This document shows positions 29,659-36,140 of a stretch of DNA of 64,000 nt, in pieces (position 1 is the first letter of the stretch; the number at the start of each line of letters is the position of its first letter). The translations under genes and the position numbers were made by a program. A model generated the notes under the pieces. The model was not told the origin of the DNA. It ran no database searches and saw nothing but the letters and a program-made list of their open reading frames with translations. Source of the DNA: Marivibrio halodurans (GTDB lineage Bacteria; Pseudomonadota; Alphaproteobacteria; UBA8366; Aestuariispiraceae); NCBI RefSeq assembly GCF_017963645.1, contig NZ_JAGMWN010000001.1:310001-374000 (forward strand), written 5' to 3'.

Positions 29659-30806
29659 CAACTGTCCTCCATTGCATCCAGGATATTCGCGGCCTTATCG
29701 GCTTCCTCGCCAGGGATAAGCTGCGCGTACTTCTCGGTCTGCTTGGTGGTCGAGTGACCCAACAGCTTCGATAGCTGGTGAAGCGTCACCTTGCCCGATT
29801 GCGCCAGCCGCGAAGCGTAGGTGTCCCGCAAGGTGTGGATCGTAGCCGTTCCGCCGTACCGTTCAATCAACCGGGGATTATTGAGCCCGGCCCTATCCAT
29901 CGCTTTTCGGATCGTGTGAAAGCGGTGGTTCCGGTGTTCGCCGGGATTGTCCCAGTCCGGGAACAGCCACGGTGTGTTGACCTTACGCACCATGTCGAGG
30001 CGCTCCTCGATAATCCGTCTGACACGGGCAGTCATGGTCATGCCCGACCAGTTCTTCACCTTTGGCCGGAAAAGCATGATCTTGCCCTTGTCGAGCCACA
30101 CGTCATCCAAGGGCAGGTCGGCGATCTCGCCTATCCGCGCCCCGGTATCCAGAAGCATGACTGTCATGTGATAGGCGTCCTTCAGCATGTAGCTGTGCTT
30201 CCAATTCAGTTCCTCGGGCGCGGACCACTGGTTGATCGGCCTGTCCGGCCGTAGCTCATGAAGTAAACGCTGTACTTCATCCTCGGACAGATACCGGAAC
30301 TTTGCCTTGGCCTTCAGACGTTTGTCCTTGCGGGACGTCGGGAATTTGACGTCCGGGACCGCGACCTCGGTATCCTTGAAGAAGGTGATCGTGCGGGAGA
30401 GGATGTTCAATTCCTGACGTATTGTGGAGGCCGCCATGCCCTCCGCTGCACGTTGGTTGACCAACCCCTTTACATCCTGGTCAGACAAAGCGGCGAACCG
30501 AATGCTCGCATCCAGCCCCTTCTTTCGCCGACCGGACGAACCGGAGAATAGGACTTTAATGTACCCCTCGGTCTGACTCCCGCTATCCAGCGAGCGGGCG
30601 TACCCTTCGAACCAACGGGATACCGCTTCCCCGAGCGTGATATCCTCCTTCTTCCCGTGATACGTCCGGTCGCTGACGTCGGTGCGACACTTGGCTTCGA
30701 CGGCGAGGGCGTCCTTCTTATTCGTGCAGTGGGTTGATCCACGGTACTCCTCGCCCTTGAGGCGGAATTTGTACCACCATATATTCCCACGCTTGTAGAC
30801 AGACAT
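29658..30806 (-). CDS. int: Phage tyrosine recombinase (integrase)
   Basis: The 382-residue protein has an N-terminal arm-binding part (MSVYKRGNIWWYKFRLKGEE), a core-binding SAM-like domain and the catalytic domain with Arg224 in TGARIGE, His324-x-x-Arg327 in HTLRD, His351 in LLGHS and nucleophile Tyr360. It joins phage attP to the host attB, here tRNA-Cys. The ATG at 30806 shares a base with the TAA of the upstream gene; a longer reading is open but overlaps that gene. Confidence 0.93.
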   Translation of the reverse strand: MSVYKRGNIWWYKFRLKGEEYRGSTHCTNKKDALAVEAKCRTDVSDRTYHGKKEDITLGEAVSRWFEGYARSLDSGSQTEGYIKVLFSGSSGRRKKGLDASIRFAALSDQDVKGLVNQRAAEGMAASTIRQELNILSRTITFFKDTEVAVPDVKFPTSRKDKRLKAKAKFRYLSEDEVQRLLHELRPDRPINQWSAPEELNWKHSYMLKDAYHMTVMLLDTGARIGEIADLPLDDVWLDKGKIMLFRPKVKNWSGMTMTARVRRIIEERLDMVRKVNTPWLFPDWDNPGEHRNHRFHTIRKAMDRAGLNNPRLIERYGGTATIHTLRDTYASRLAQSGKVTLHQLSKLLGHSTTKQTEKYAQLIPGEEADKAANILDAMEDS

Positions 30807-31150
30807 TAAGCCCTCGCCTTGATGCGGTCCTCGCCGGACCAGACGACAGTATTCAGGAGCGCGCAGATTTCGCGATGCTTCGCGATCAACATGCCGCGCC
30901 GGTCCTCGCATAGGTAGATCGTTCCTGTTTCGTCGGTGACCTTGCTGATCGTCTGAAACGCCTCCCAGTCGTGCGTGCTGAAAAGGTAGAATTGCGGATC
31001 ACCCTCGTCCGTCGCGCCGATGTCGGCGCATTCCGCGACCCCTCGCCGGGATAGCTCCCGGAAAGCTTGCATGAGGGCGGAATACTCCTCCGCCTCCCAT
31101 GACCCGTCCTTTTCGATTGTATCAGCGGGAAATGCGATCACTTCCGCCAT
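30806..31150 (-). CDS. Hypothetical protein between regulator and integrase (114 aa)
   Basis: The protein starts MAEVIAFPADTIEKDGSWEAE, an opening common in small phage regulators and accessory proteins. It is acidic, with a helix-rich first half and a strand-rich second half (YLFSTHDWEAF, GTIYLCEDRRG). AGGTGAGCC precedes its ATG. Tight linkage with int (TAATG overlap) suggests a role in lysogeny, such as an excisionase or Int partner, but this is inference. Confidence 0.55.
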   Translation of the reverse strand: MAEVIAFPADTIEKDGSWEAEEYSALMQAFRELSRRGVAECADIGATDEGDPQFYLFSTHDWEAFQTISKVTDETGTIYLCEDRRGMLIAKHREICALLNTVVWSGEDRIKARA

Positions 31151-31185
31151 TGGCTCACCTCGCCTTTGGACAGATGTTGTTTTAT

Positions 31186-31497
31186 TCAGTCCTCCTTGGA
31201 GTGAGGACCGAATAGCTCCTCGAACATGTAGGGGTCATAGGCGGCGAGAAGTCGCTTGGCGAAGTCCCGTCTCCCAACCCCAAGGGCTTCTGCCCAATAC
31301 CGCATCCCTTCCGGCGGGACACGGTTCGCCCCGTTCTCGACGGACGAAACGAACGTGTAGTAGTCAAATCCCAAACGCTTCGCGAGAGCAGCCTGAGTGA
31401 GGTCCTTGTCCTGTCTGAGTTTCTTGATCCAGGACCCGACTTCCTTCCTCTTCTGCTTCGCCTCCTCGGTCTGAACGCGATACTTTGAATGGGCCAT
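31186..31497 (-). CDS. XRE (Cro/CI-type) helix-turn-helix regulator
   Basis: The 103-residue protein carries the HTH in residues ~21-75: IKKLRQDKDLTQAALAKRLG with the turn FDYYTFVSSVENG, then the final helices. This is the fold of P22 C2/Cro repressors; there is no cleavable CTD, so it may be a short lysogeny regulator. The ATG at 31497 has GGAGGGCGAC before it. A perfect 8-bp inverted repeat lies 36 bases upstream and is its likely operator. Confidence 0.8.
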   Translation of the reverse strand: MAHSKYRVQTEEAKQKRKEVGSWIKKLRQDKDLTQAALAKRLGFDYYTFVSSVENGANRVPPEGMRYWAEALGVGRRDFAKRLLAAYDPYMFEELFGPHSKED

Positions 31498-31532
31498 CGT
31501 CGCCCTCCTCGTTCATGACCCCGTCCCATAAT

Positions 31533-31553
31533 ATGCTTAGTATTCCTAAGCAT
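31533..31553. promoter_or_regulatory. Probable operator: perfect inverted repeat upstream of the XRE gene
   Basis: ATGCTTAG and CTAAGCAT are separated by five bases (TATTC), the size and symmetry of an XRE dimer operator. On the minus strand a -10-like TATTAT overlaps its downstream edge, so binding would block transcription of the XRE-int cluster. A good -35 was not found. Confidence 0.6.
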
Positions 31554-31566
31554 GGGGAACAAGGGT

Positions 31567-31650
31567 TCAGTTGCCTCTAATCACCATTACCACCATCCAG
31601 ACGACCAAGAGTGCGAATGGCAGCAAGGGCATCCATTTAAGGATGTCCAT
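31567..31650 (-). CDS. Tiny single-span membrane peptide (27 aa)
   Basis: The peptide starts MDILKWMPLLPFALLVVWM and is nearly all hydrophobic, with a short charged end. AGGGGGA lies five bases before the ATG. It stands between the operator repeat and the palindrome array. A function is not known, but small membrane peptides in lysogeny regions often serve in exclusion or signalling. Confidence 0.5.
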   Translation of the reverse strand: MDILKWMPLLPFALLVVWMVVMVIRGN

Positions 31651-31774
31651 CACGTCCCCCTTTTGTGGTGATTTGGACTCCCGTGTCCAGCACAATCTTC
31701 ATGAGCGCACCCGTATCTACCTAACCCAATACATCTAGCGTCCACCAGATGGGTATTCAACAGGTACACCAAAG

Positions 31775-31889
31775 GGTTACCCTATGGTGTCTACTCTGGA
31801 CAGGTTGCCTTGTATGGCAACCCCAGCATGAGAGTCCTCTTTGAGGGGTTACCCCATAGGGTACCCTATAGGGTACCCCATAGGGGACA
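31775..31889. repeat. Array of GGGT(T)ACCC-type palindromes
   Basis: Units GGGTTACCCYATA/GGGTACCCTATA/GGGTACCCCATA run in tandem at 31847-31883, ending GGGG, and a further copy lies at 31775-31788. The section 31860-31879 is a perfect 20-bp palindrome. Between them 31804-31823 holds GGTTGCC...GGCAACC. Spacing of 12-13 bases puts the units on nearly the same helix face, as expected of cooperative operators. No gene covers this DNA. Confidence 0.7.
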
Positions 31890-31943
31890 GTTTTGGCCCA
31901 CTCTTCGTTTCAATAGGTACATGTAAAGTGAGCCGCCTCTTTC

Positions 31944-31966
31944 CCTGTCAGGGTCCCCGACAGGGG
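31944..31966. repeat. Inverted repeat CCCTGTC...GACAGGG
   Basis: A perfect seven-base inverted repeat has a nine-base spacer, in the same gene-free stretch as the palindrome array. No T-run follows, so it looks more like a protein-binding site or an RNA hairpin than a terminator. Confidence 0.45.
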
Positions 31967-32056
31967 TTAGCGTTTAGACACGACGAGGCTTAAGTGTCAG
32001 CCGTAGGGTGGACCGTGAGTCTCATAGGGTCAGGTCCGGGGTTGGTCCAAATCCGT

Positions 32057-32146
32057 CAGATGGTTATGGCGGAGTGGACCAGAAGCAGAATTAGAAGCGA
32101 GACTTCCACGGTCAGAACCGTGATGATCAGGCTCCAGTCGGTCATG
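32057..32146 (-). CDS. Tiny single-span membrane peptide (29 aa)
   Basis: The frame reads MTDWSLIITVLTVEVSLLIL and on to a TGA, with one membrane segment covering most of it. AAGGA lies nine bases before the ATG, and the gene is 13 bases after the 63-residue protein gene, so it is probably translated from the same message. Together with the 27-residue peptide it brackets the palindrome array. Confidence 0.5.
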
Positions 32147-32159
32147 CGGACAGGTCCTT

Positions 32160-32351
32160 TCAACCCTCCTTGGTTGGATGGACGACGTCCCCGTCGAGGG
32201 TCCCTGCCATCTCCGAATGGTCCCGCAGAAGCTTATCCAGGAGACGGCGCGGAACCTTGACTTCCTTGGTCGTCCGCTTGGTGTGGTTCAGGATTGCGTG
32301 AAGCTCCTCGAATTCGGGAAGCTTGAGGGAAAGCTTGGCTTTACCCTTCAT
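32160..32351 (-). CDS. Small basic early phage protein (63 aa)
   Basis: Begins MKGKAKLSLKLPEFEELHAI and is rich in Lys and Leu; a helical protein is likely. Its ATG overlaps the stop of the upstream gene (ATGA). No family is recognised; it may bind nucleic acid or a host protein as many T7-like early proteins do. Confidence 0.55.
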   Translation of the reverse strand: MKGKAKLSLKLPEFEELHAILNHTKRTTKEVKVPRRLLDKLLRDHSEMAGTLDGDVVHPTKEG

Positions 32352-32707
32352 ACGCCATCACCAATGTCAGGGCGGCAGAGCGAAGCGATGAATGGGTCCT
32401 CCTCGACGCGCTCAGTTTTACCGTCCTTCGCCTGTGTCTCCTCCAGGCTGATCAGGCCGTCGATGTACGCCATGGCTTCCTTGATACCCTCGGCCGAGGC
32501 CGTGAACGGCCAATCATGGATCGGCTTGGTATCGCCGATATTGTTCATGATCACGACCGACGCTGGGACGGTTGCCGTCGAAAGACTGATTTCGTACCCA
32601 CGATAAGGGAGGGTCGTGCGGCCCTGAATGTAATAGCCTTGGGCGCGGATCGATGCTTCCGAGCCAGGGGACGGGCGCCGTTGGAGGCGAACAGTAGTGT
32701 GGAGCAT
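32348..32707 (-). CDS. Hypothetical early phage protein (119 aa)
   Basis: The protein has an N part with GYYIQGRTTLPYRGYEISLS that looks strand-rich, and a helical C part. The ribosome site AAGGAGGACTAACC overlaps the last codons of the upstream gene and matches the leader of the gene starting at 29025. Unknown family. Confidence 0.55.
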   Translation of the reverse strand: MLHTTVRLQRRPSPGSEASIRAQGYYIQGRTTLPYRGYEISLSTATVPASVVIMNNIGDTKPIHDWPFTASAEGIKEAMAYIDGLISLEETQAKDGKTERVEEDPFIASLCRPDIGDGV

Positions 32708-32709
32708 GG

Positions 32710-33138
32710 TTAGTCCTCCTTAATTGCATGAAAGGCGGTGACGCGCTTACGTCGCCCCCAGTGCTGCTCGACCGGGACCGCGCCGCGTTGATCAATCACC
32801 CAGCCGTTCTTAACGACCTGCGCGTGGCCAGTGGTGCAGACGAGATACAAAGCGTCCCGTCGCGTGAACTGGGCGAGGCGTTGAAGGGTGACGGCGCTGG
32901 TTACCTCGGTATGAGAGTGTTGAACGCCGAGGGATGCCATGGCCTTCACGACCAGACTCCACGTCGTTCCCCCCTTCCAGTTCTTTCGCGGGTGGCGCTG
33001 ATAGGCGGAACGGAATACGTCCGTGTAGGCTCGGACAGCTTCCGCGTAGCTGCATCGCGCGACGACGGACAGCGCTACCAAGCCGCAGTTTCGGGAGCCC
33101 TCTAGATCGTCTGGCAAAGCCAAACCGTCGGGTACCAT
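32710..33138 (-). CDS. Papain-like/C39-like cysteine peptidase candidate (142 aa)
   Basis: Cys18 in the NCGLVAL segment starts a helix as in papain-like enzymes, and His105 in TTGHAQVV is followed by a strand and Asp116 in GWVIDQ, which could complete a Cys-His-Asp triad. A few phage proteins have this layout. The start is the ATG at 33138: AAGGAGAGG just before it is an ideal ribosome site, while the frame's earlier ATG at 33156 has none and the codons between would form that site. Predicted early, host-directed function; not verified. Confidence 0.5.
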   Translation of the reverse strand: MVPDGLALPDDLEGSRNCGLVALSVVARCSYAEAVRAYTDVFRSAYQRHPRKNWKGGTTWSLVVKAMASLGVQHSHTEVTSAVTLQRLAQFTRRDALYLVCTTGHAQVVKNGWVIDQRGAVPVEQHWGRRKRVTAFHAIKED

Positions 33139-33181
33139 CTTATCCTCTCCTTTCATGATGCTATTCCGGTGTAGTCAATGG

Positions 33182-33556
33182 TCAGATTGATGCGACGGCG
33201 CGCTCCTCGACACGTTCCGCTTTGGCAGCCGGGAAAAGCACTTGCATATCCCCATCGACACGCCCAGCCACGCGGTAGCGCGTGAGACGATATCCATGGT
33301 TGTCGAGGTAGCGCCGCGCTGGCGCGGTGTAGAACCAATCCCGTACTTGCCGGAGTGAGCGGAAGCCAAAGAGCCAGTATCCTCGCGGCTTGCTCGCGAA
33401 GGCGTCCGTGAAGCTGGATATCTCTTGGGCCGGGCCGGGATGCGAATAAACATCCACATCCAAGTCACGAAGCAGTAGCCTAGCCGCTCCAGCGGTGTAG
33501 GGACCAGTCCCGTCCGACATACGCTCCACCCGCCACGCGTAGCTTGTGCGTGCCAT
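33182..33556 (-). CDS. Hypothetical early phage protein (124 aa)
   Basis: Starts MARTSYAWRVERMSDGTGPY and contains GYWLFGFRSLRQVRDWF, an aromatic segment. It is basic with a mixed fold. GAGGAGGCGAC precedes the ATG. Unknown family. Confidence 0.55.
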   Translation of the reverse strand: MARTSYAWRVERMSDGTGPYTAGAARLLLRDLDVDVYSHPGPAQEISSFTDAFASKPRGYWLFGFRSLRQVRDWFYTAPARRYLDNHGYRLTRYRVAGRVDGDMQVLFPAAKAERVEERAVASI

Positions 33557-33636
33557 GTCGCCTCCTCATTGTTGGATGGATGGATGGGGTTCAAGGAATG
33601 CCCCAGCGGATCGCCCGCCAGGGCATACCTAGAGCC

Positions 33637-33942
33637 TCATCGCTCATTCACATCACACATAGCGGCGAATTCTTCATGCGTGATATAGTGTTTACCACCA
33701 CACGCGCGGATGTAATCGAATTGTTCAATTGCGCGCCGGGGGTTGGCCGCGAGAATACGCTTGGCGAGTTCATGACAGGAAAACCCGTTATGATGACCCG
33801 CTATCCGCTGTCCATTGCGATAAAGCACATGTAAGTCCATCTCACTGTGCCAGTGAACACGGAGGCCATCGTCCATGGGTCGAAGAATTTCGGCGCTGCT
33901 ATTTGGCAGTACGGATTGGCGATAGGCTTGTTCATGAGCCAT
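33637..33942 (-). CDS. Hypothetical early phage protein (101 aa), MAHEQAY start
   Basis: The N terminus MAHEQAYRQS resembles that of the gene starting at 34389 (MTHEQAYNRM), as does the AAGGGGGA leader, suggesting the two starts are related by duplication. The C part is helical with several His. Function unknown. Confidence 0.55.
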   Translation of the reverse strand: MAHEQAYRQSVLPNSSAEILRPMDDGLRVHWHSEMDLHVLYRNGQRIAGHHNGFSCHELAKRILAANPRRAIEQFDYIRACGGKHYITHEEFAAMCDVNER

Positions 33943-33957
33943 AGGGTTGCCTCCCCC

Positions 33958-34179
33958 TTAGTAGGTGCCAGTGGCGTAGTTCGCGGAATGAGGTGGTTCC
34001 CGACCCTCTTCCATCAGCATGGTGTATGCGTCCCGATACCACCGCCGCCGGTCGGCCTTGTTGGAGATGTGCGGGCGAGCATCGACACACCGCCAAGCGC
34101 GACGAGCCTCTTTACCCGCCTCGCTAATTGGCGTGCGCCGAGCACACGCACCTTGGGGCAATCTCTTGAGGATCGGCAT
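33958..34179 (-). CDS. Small basic Arg-rich early phage protein (73 aa)
   Basis: Starts MPILKRLPQGACARRTPIS and has many Arg and Ala, with two Trp in RRWYRDAYTMLM. GGGAGG lies seven bases before the ATG. It may bind nucleic acid; no family seen. Confidence 0.5.
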   Translation of the reverse strand: MPILKRLPQGACARRTPISEAGKEARRAWRCVDARPHISNKADRRRWYRDAYTMLMEEGREPPHSANYATGTY

Positions 34180-34182
34180 GGC

Positions 34183-34389
34183 TTACCTCCCGGTCGGATA
34201 ATCCACATCAAAGGCGCGTAGCACCTGCCCCACTTCTCTGAGGTTGTGGCGCAGAAGGTCGCGACAGTTCCGGGCGTTCTCCCCTTCTCCCATCTCGTGC
34301 TGGTCCCGCGCCTCGGCGGCTTCCCCGGCCGCCGCCATAAGCACCATTCGCACGCGTTCCATGCGGTTGTAGGCTTGTTCGTGAGTCAT
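34183..34389 (-). CDS. Small early phage protein (68 aa), MTHEQAY start
   Basis: Highly charged helical protein with MTHEQAYNRMERVRMVLMAA. Leader AAGGGGGAAAG is close to that of the gene at 33942, with a similar first seven residues. Unknown function; see that gene for the duplication note. Confidence 0.55.
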   Translation of the reverse strand: MTHEQAYNRMERVRMVLMAAAGEAAEARDQHEMGEGENARNCRDLLRHNLREVGQVLRAFDVDYPTGR

Positions 34390-34407
34390 CGGCTGCTTTC
34401 CCCCTTA

Positions 34408-34545
34408 TTAGGCGAACCGCAGGGGCCAGACAGCCCGGATCAGGCTGCAAAGGCGGACATATTCCTTACGGTTACGCGTCTGCTTCGCGGCGAACGCGCG
34501 GCGCGTCATACGGTTCAACAGATCGCGGGCTTCGCGGTTGTGCAT
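34408..34545 (-). CDS. Very small basic protein (45 aa)
   Basis: The frame reads MHNREARDLLNRMTRRAFAA and on to a TAA; ten Arg in the chain give a strong positive charge. AAGGAG lies eight bases before the ATG, an ideal spacing. It sits 18 bases before the gene at 34389. Possible DNA- or RNA-binding protein. Confidence 0.55.
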   Translation of the reverse strand: MHNREARDLLNRMTRRAFAAKQTRNRKEYVRLCSLIRAVWPLRFA

Positions 34546-34600
34546 GATGTTCACTCCTTTTGGGTTACGTTACTGCTGTACTTGACGCCTAAATGGCGCA

Positions 34601-34633
34601 AGAGAAACCGCCCAAGGATGACCCTAGGCGGTA
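34601..34633 (-). terminator. Hairpin after the 65-residue protein gene
   Basis: On the minus strand ACCGCC-TAGG pairs with CCTT-GGGCGGT, followed by TTTCTCTT. It separates the gene at 34664-34861 from the 45-residue gene beyond. Confidence 0.7.
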
Positions 34634-34663
34634 ACTATTGCGTCATGAGGCGGGCACTTCCGC

Positions 34664-34861
34664 CTATGTGGAATAGACGAGATAGTCGTCACCCTGGTAG
34701 CTGACCCGGTAGCCATTCCGCAGCATACCCCCTACCGATCCGGTAGTTGGTTGCACGCACTGACACCCCTTATCAAAGTGCTTAAGCACTTCGCGCGAGC
34801 GTCGAAAGTCAGTCTCAACGACGTAGCCGCTGCCTGTTAGCCGACATGCTTGGTAGAGCAT
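34664..34861 (-). CDS. Hypothetical early phage protein (65 aa)
   Basis: Starts MLYQACRLTGSGYVVETDFR; three Cys and a strand-rich end (YRVSYQGDDYLVYST). The leader GGAGG lies five bases before the ATG. It is flanked by hairpins on both sides, so it may be its own unit. It is the first gene of the early cluster as transcribed. Confidence 0.55.
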   Translation of the reverse strand: MLYQACRLTGSGYVVETDFRRSREVLKHFDKGCQCVQPTTGSVGGMLRNGYRVSYQGDDYLVYST

Positions 34862-34911
34862 TGTAGCCTCCAGTGGTTATGGGTCACGAAACAACTGTTA
34901 TCCGAAAAGGG

Positions 34912-34940
34912 ACAAAAGCCCGCCAGGATGGCCCGGCGGG
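34912..34940 (-). terminator. Hairpin upstream of the first early gene
   Basis: CCCGCC (34935-34940 on the minus strand) pairs with GGCGGG (34919-34924), with TTTTGTC after it. It may stop transcription coming from the terminase end, and leaves room for a promoter before the gene at 34861. Confidence 0.65.
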
Positions 34941-35777
34941 ACTATGATTGACTCATTAAGTCGCTAGGGTTGGCTTCATGCTGGCCTGTTTCCAGACGCC
35001 AGGATGCAGCGTTTCGCGTCACTCTCTAGCTTAACGCGCCGTCGTGCCTTGCCTTGTTTCAGTTGGGCCAGCCGTGGCGGCCAGGGCACTCCCCATCCGC
35101 TTTAGGCTAGGTGCGAGCCTTGCTCGCCTTCCTCAACCTACCTCCAAGGCAATAGTACGGTTCTTCACAATGTCCAATAATCCGGGGCTTTCGCCCTTGG
35201 CGTCCGGTCGTCCCGTCCGCCGTTGATTGGGGATATGGCATAGTATCCTGGGGTTTGTCTACCCCTATACATAAACTTTTTTGGGCACACAGACTAAACC
35301 CTTGTGTGCCAAAGAAAAAAAGCAGGGCGACAAGGGTCGTCGAAAGTTTGCGTGTGTGTAAATCACGGGCTGGAACCCCGAGCGTGGCACCGGCGCTTGC
35401 TCGGTCGTGGCCATCCGTAGCCATCCTTGCACGGAGAGCGGCGGCACGCCCTTTCAGGTTCATCGGATAATTAGTTGGCCGTGTACAGCCCACGGCGCGG
35501 GCCAGGGTTATGGCAGGATTGCGCCCTGCCCGTCCCCTAGGTGTGCCCGATTTTGTGCCCAGGCGGTGCCATCGCTGGGCCGACCGGCGCCCCGCCCGTT
35601 GCGTGCGCGTGCGCGCGGGTGCCCAGGCGCATGGGCGCGGGCCTTCGGGCCGGGGGCAAGGGGGGAATTTCGTTCAGCGCATGGGGAGAAACGGGGTCAC
35701 GAAAAATCGGGGGAAAATAAACGGAGCCCCAAACGCTACCCTTGACCTATGCCCCTCACCTTTTCCACCTTCCGGTC
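34941..35777. other. Gene-poor region, probable phage genome ends
   Basis: About 840 bases with no convincing gene on either strand lie between the terminase end and the first early gene. In T7 the terminal repeats and early host promoters sit at exactly this place in gene order. It has a very GC-rich part (35510-35670) and AT-richer DNA at 35240-35340. No strong -35/-10 pair was found on the minus strand; weak -10-like TACTAT boxes occur at ~35150 and ~35240. In an integrated prophage only one copy of a terminal repeat would remain. Confidence 0.5.
35542..35561 (+). repeat. Near copy of the arm-like site beside attL
   Basis: This 20-base segment differs at two positions from 28665-28684 and again has two TGTGCCC heptads 11 bases apart. 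It lies 7 kb from attL in the gene-poor region. Its role, whether a distant integrase site, a chance repeat or a duplicate, is open. Confidence 0.45.
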
Positions 35778-35906
35778 ATGAACGGAAGTCCAGTAATAGG
35801 CATCGGCATCGCCGCGTTGGGTATCGTTACGGCGGCTACGGGGTTGACCGAGGGGCTGATATTGGTCCCGGTCGGGCTCTGGGTAACAGTCGCGGGACCC
35901 ACGTAA
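35778..35906 (+). CDS. Possible small two-span membrane peptide (42 aa)
   Basis: The plus-strand frame reads MNGSPVIGIGIAALGIVTAA and is hydrophobic throughout, with a break near the middle (TGLTEG) like a membrane hairpin. It would be the only plus-strand gene of the prophage. No good ribosome site precedes it, so it may not be translated. Confidence 0.3.
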   Translation: MNGSPVIGIGIAALGIVTAATGLTEGLILVPVGLWVTVAGPT

Positions 35907-35960
35907 GGGATACACCACGACCGTCACGCAAAACCGATATAGGTGCGCCAGGGAATACGC

Positions 35961-36020
35961 TGTGTGAGCTTTGGGGTGTTCGTAGGTCTACCCTACCTGA
36001 CAGAACCCAAAGCTCACACA
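35961..36020. repeat. Perfect 15-bp inverted repeat near the terminase end
   Basis: TGTGTGAGCTTTGGG at 35961-35975 and its reverse complement at 36006-36020 flank 30 bases, which hold a smaller GTAGG/CCTAC repeat. No T-run follows on either strand, so it is not a normal terminator. Its place beside the last late gene fits a concatemer-processing hairpin, as T7 uses at its genome ends, which is an inference. Confidence 0.6.
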
Positions 36021-36035
36021 CGACGCTCTCTGAGG

Positions 36036-36140
36036 CTAACGGGTGACGCGCCTCATGGCCACGTGCATCCCGCCCATTACCGTTACCGTGAACGTCACCA
36101 GGAAGGTGACGAGGGAGACGGCTTCCGCTTCAGTCAACAT
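36036..36140 (-). CDS. Very small membrane protein after terminase (34 aa)
   Basis: Starts MLTEAEAVSLVTFLVTFTVT, with one hydrophobic segment. The ribosome site GGAG is four bases before the ATG, which lies within the end of the large terminase gene. T7 has a small gene (19.5) at the same place; this may be its counterpart, though sequence likeness is not shown. Confidence 0.55.
   Translation of the reverse strand: MLTEAEAVSLVTFLVTFTVTVMGGMHVAMRRVTR

Noticed and set aside
31860-31879. CTATAGGG in the palindrome array as a phage polymerase start site
   Set aside because: It matches only the last part of a T7 promoter and occurs symmetrically on both strands; an operator explains it better.
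34560-34588. SP6-promoter-like ATTTAGG upstream of the 45-residue gene
   Set aside because: Seven bases only and no second copy found in other gene gaps.
35107-35493. Minus-strand frame of 128 codons in the end region
   Set aside because: GTG start with no ribosome site, odd composition, and it spans AT-rich DNA that looks regulatory.
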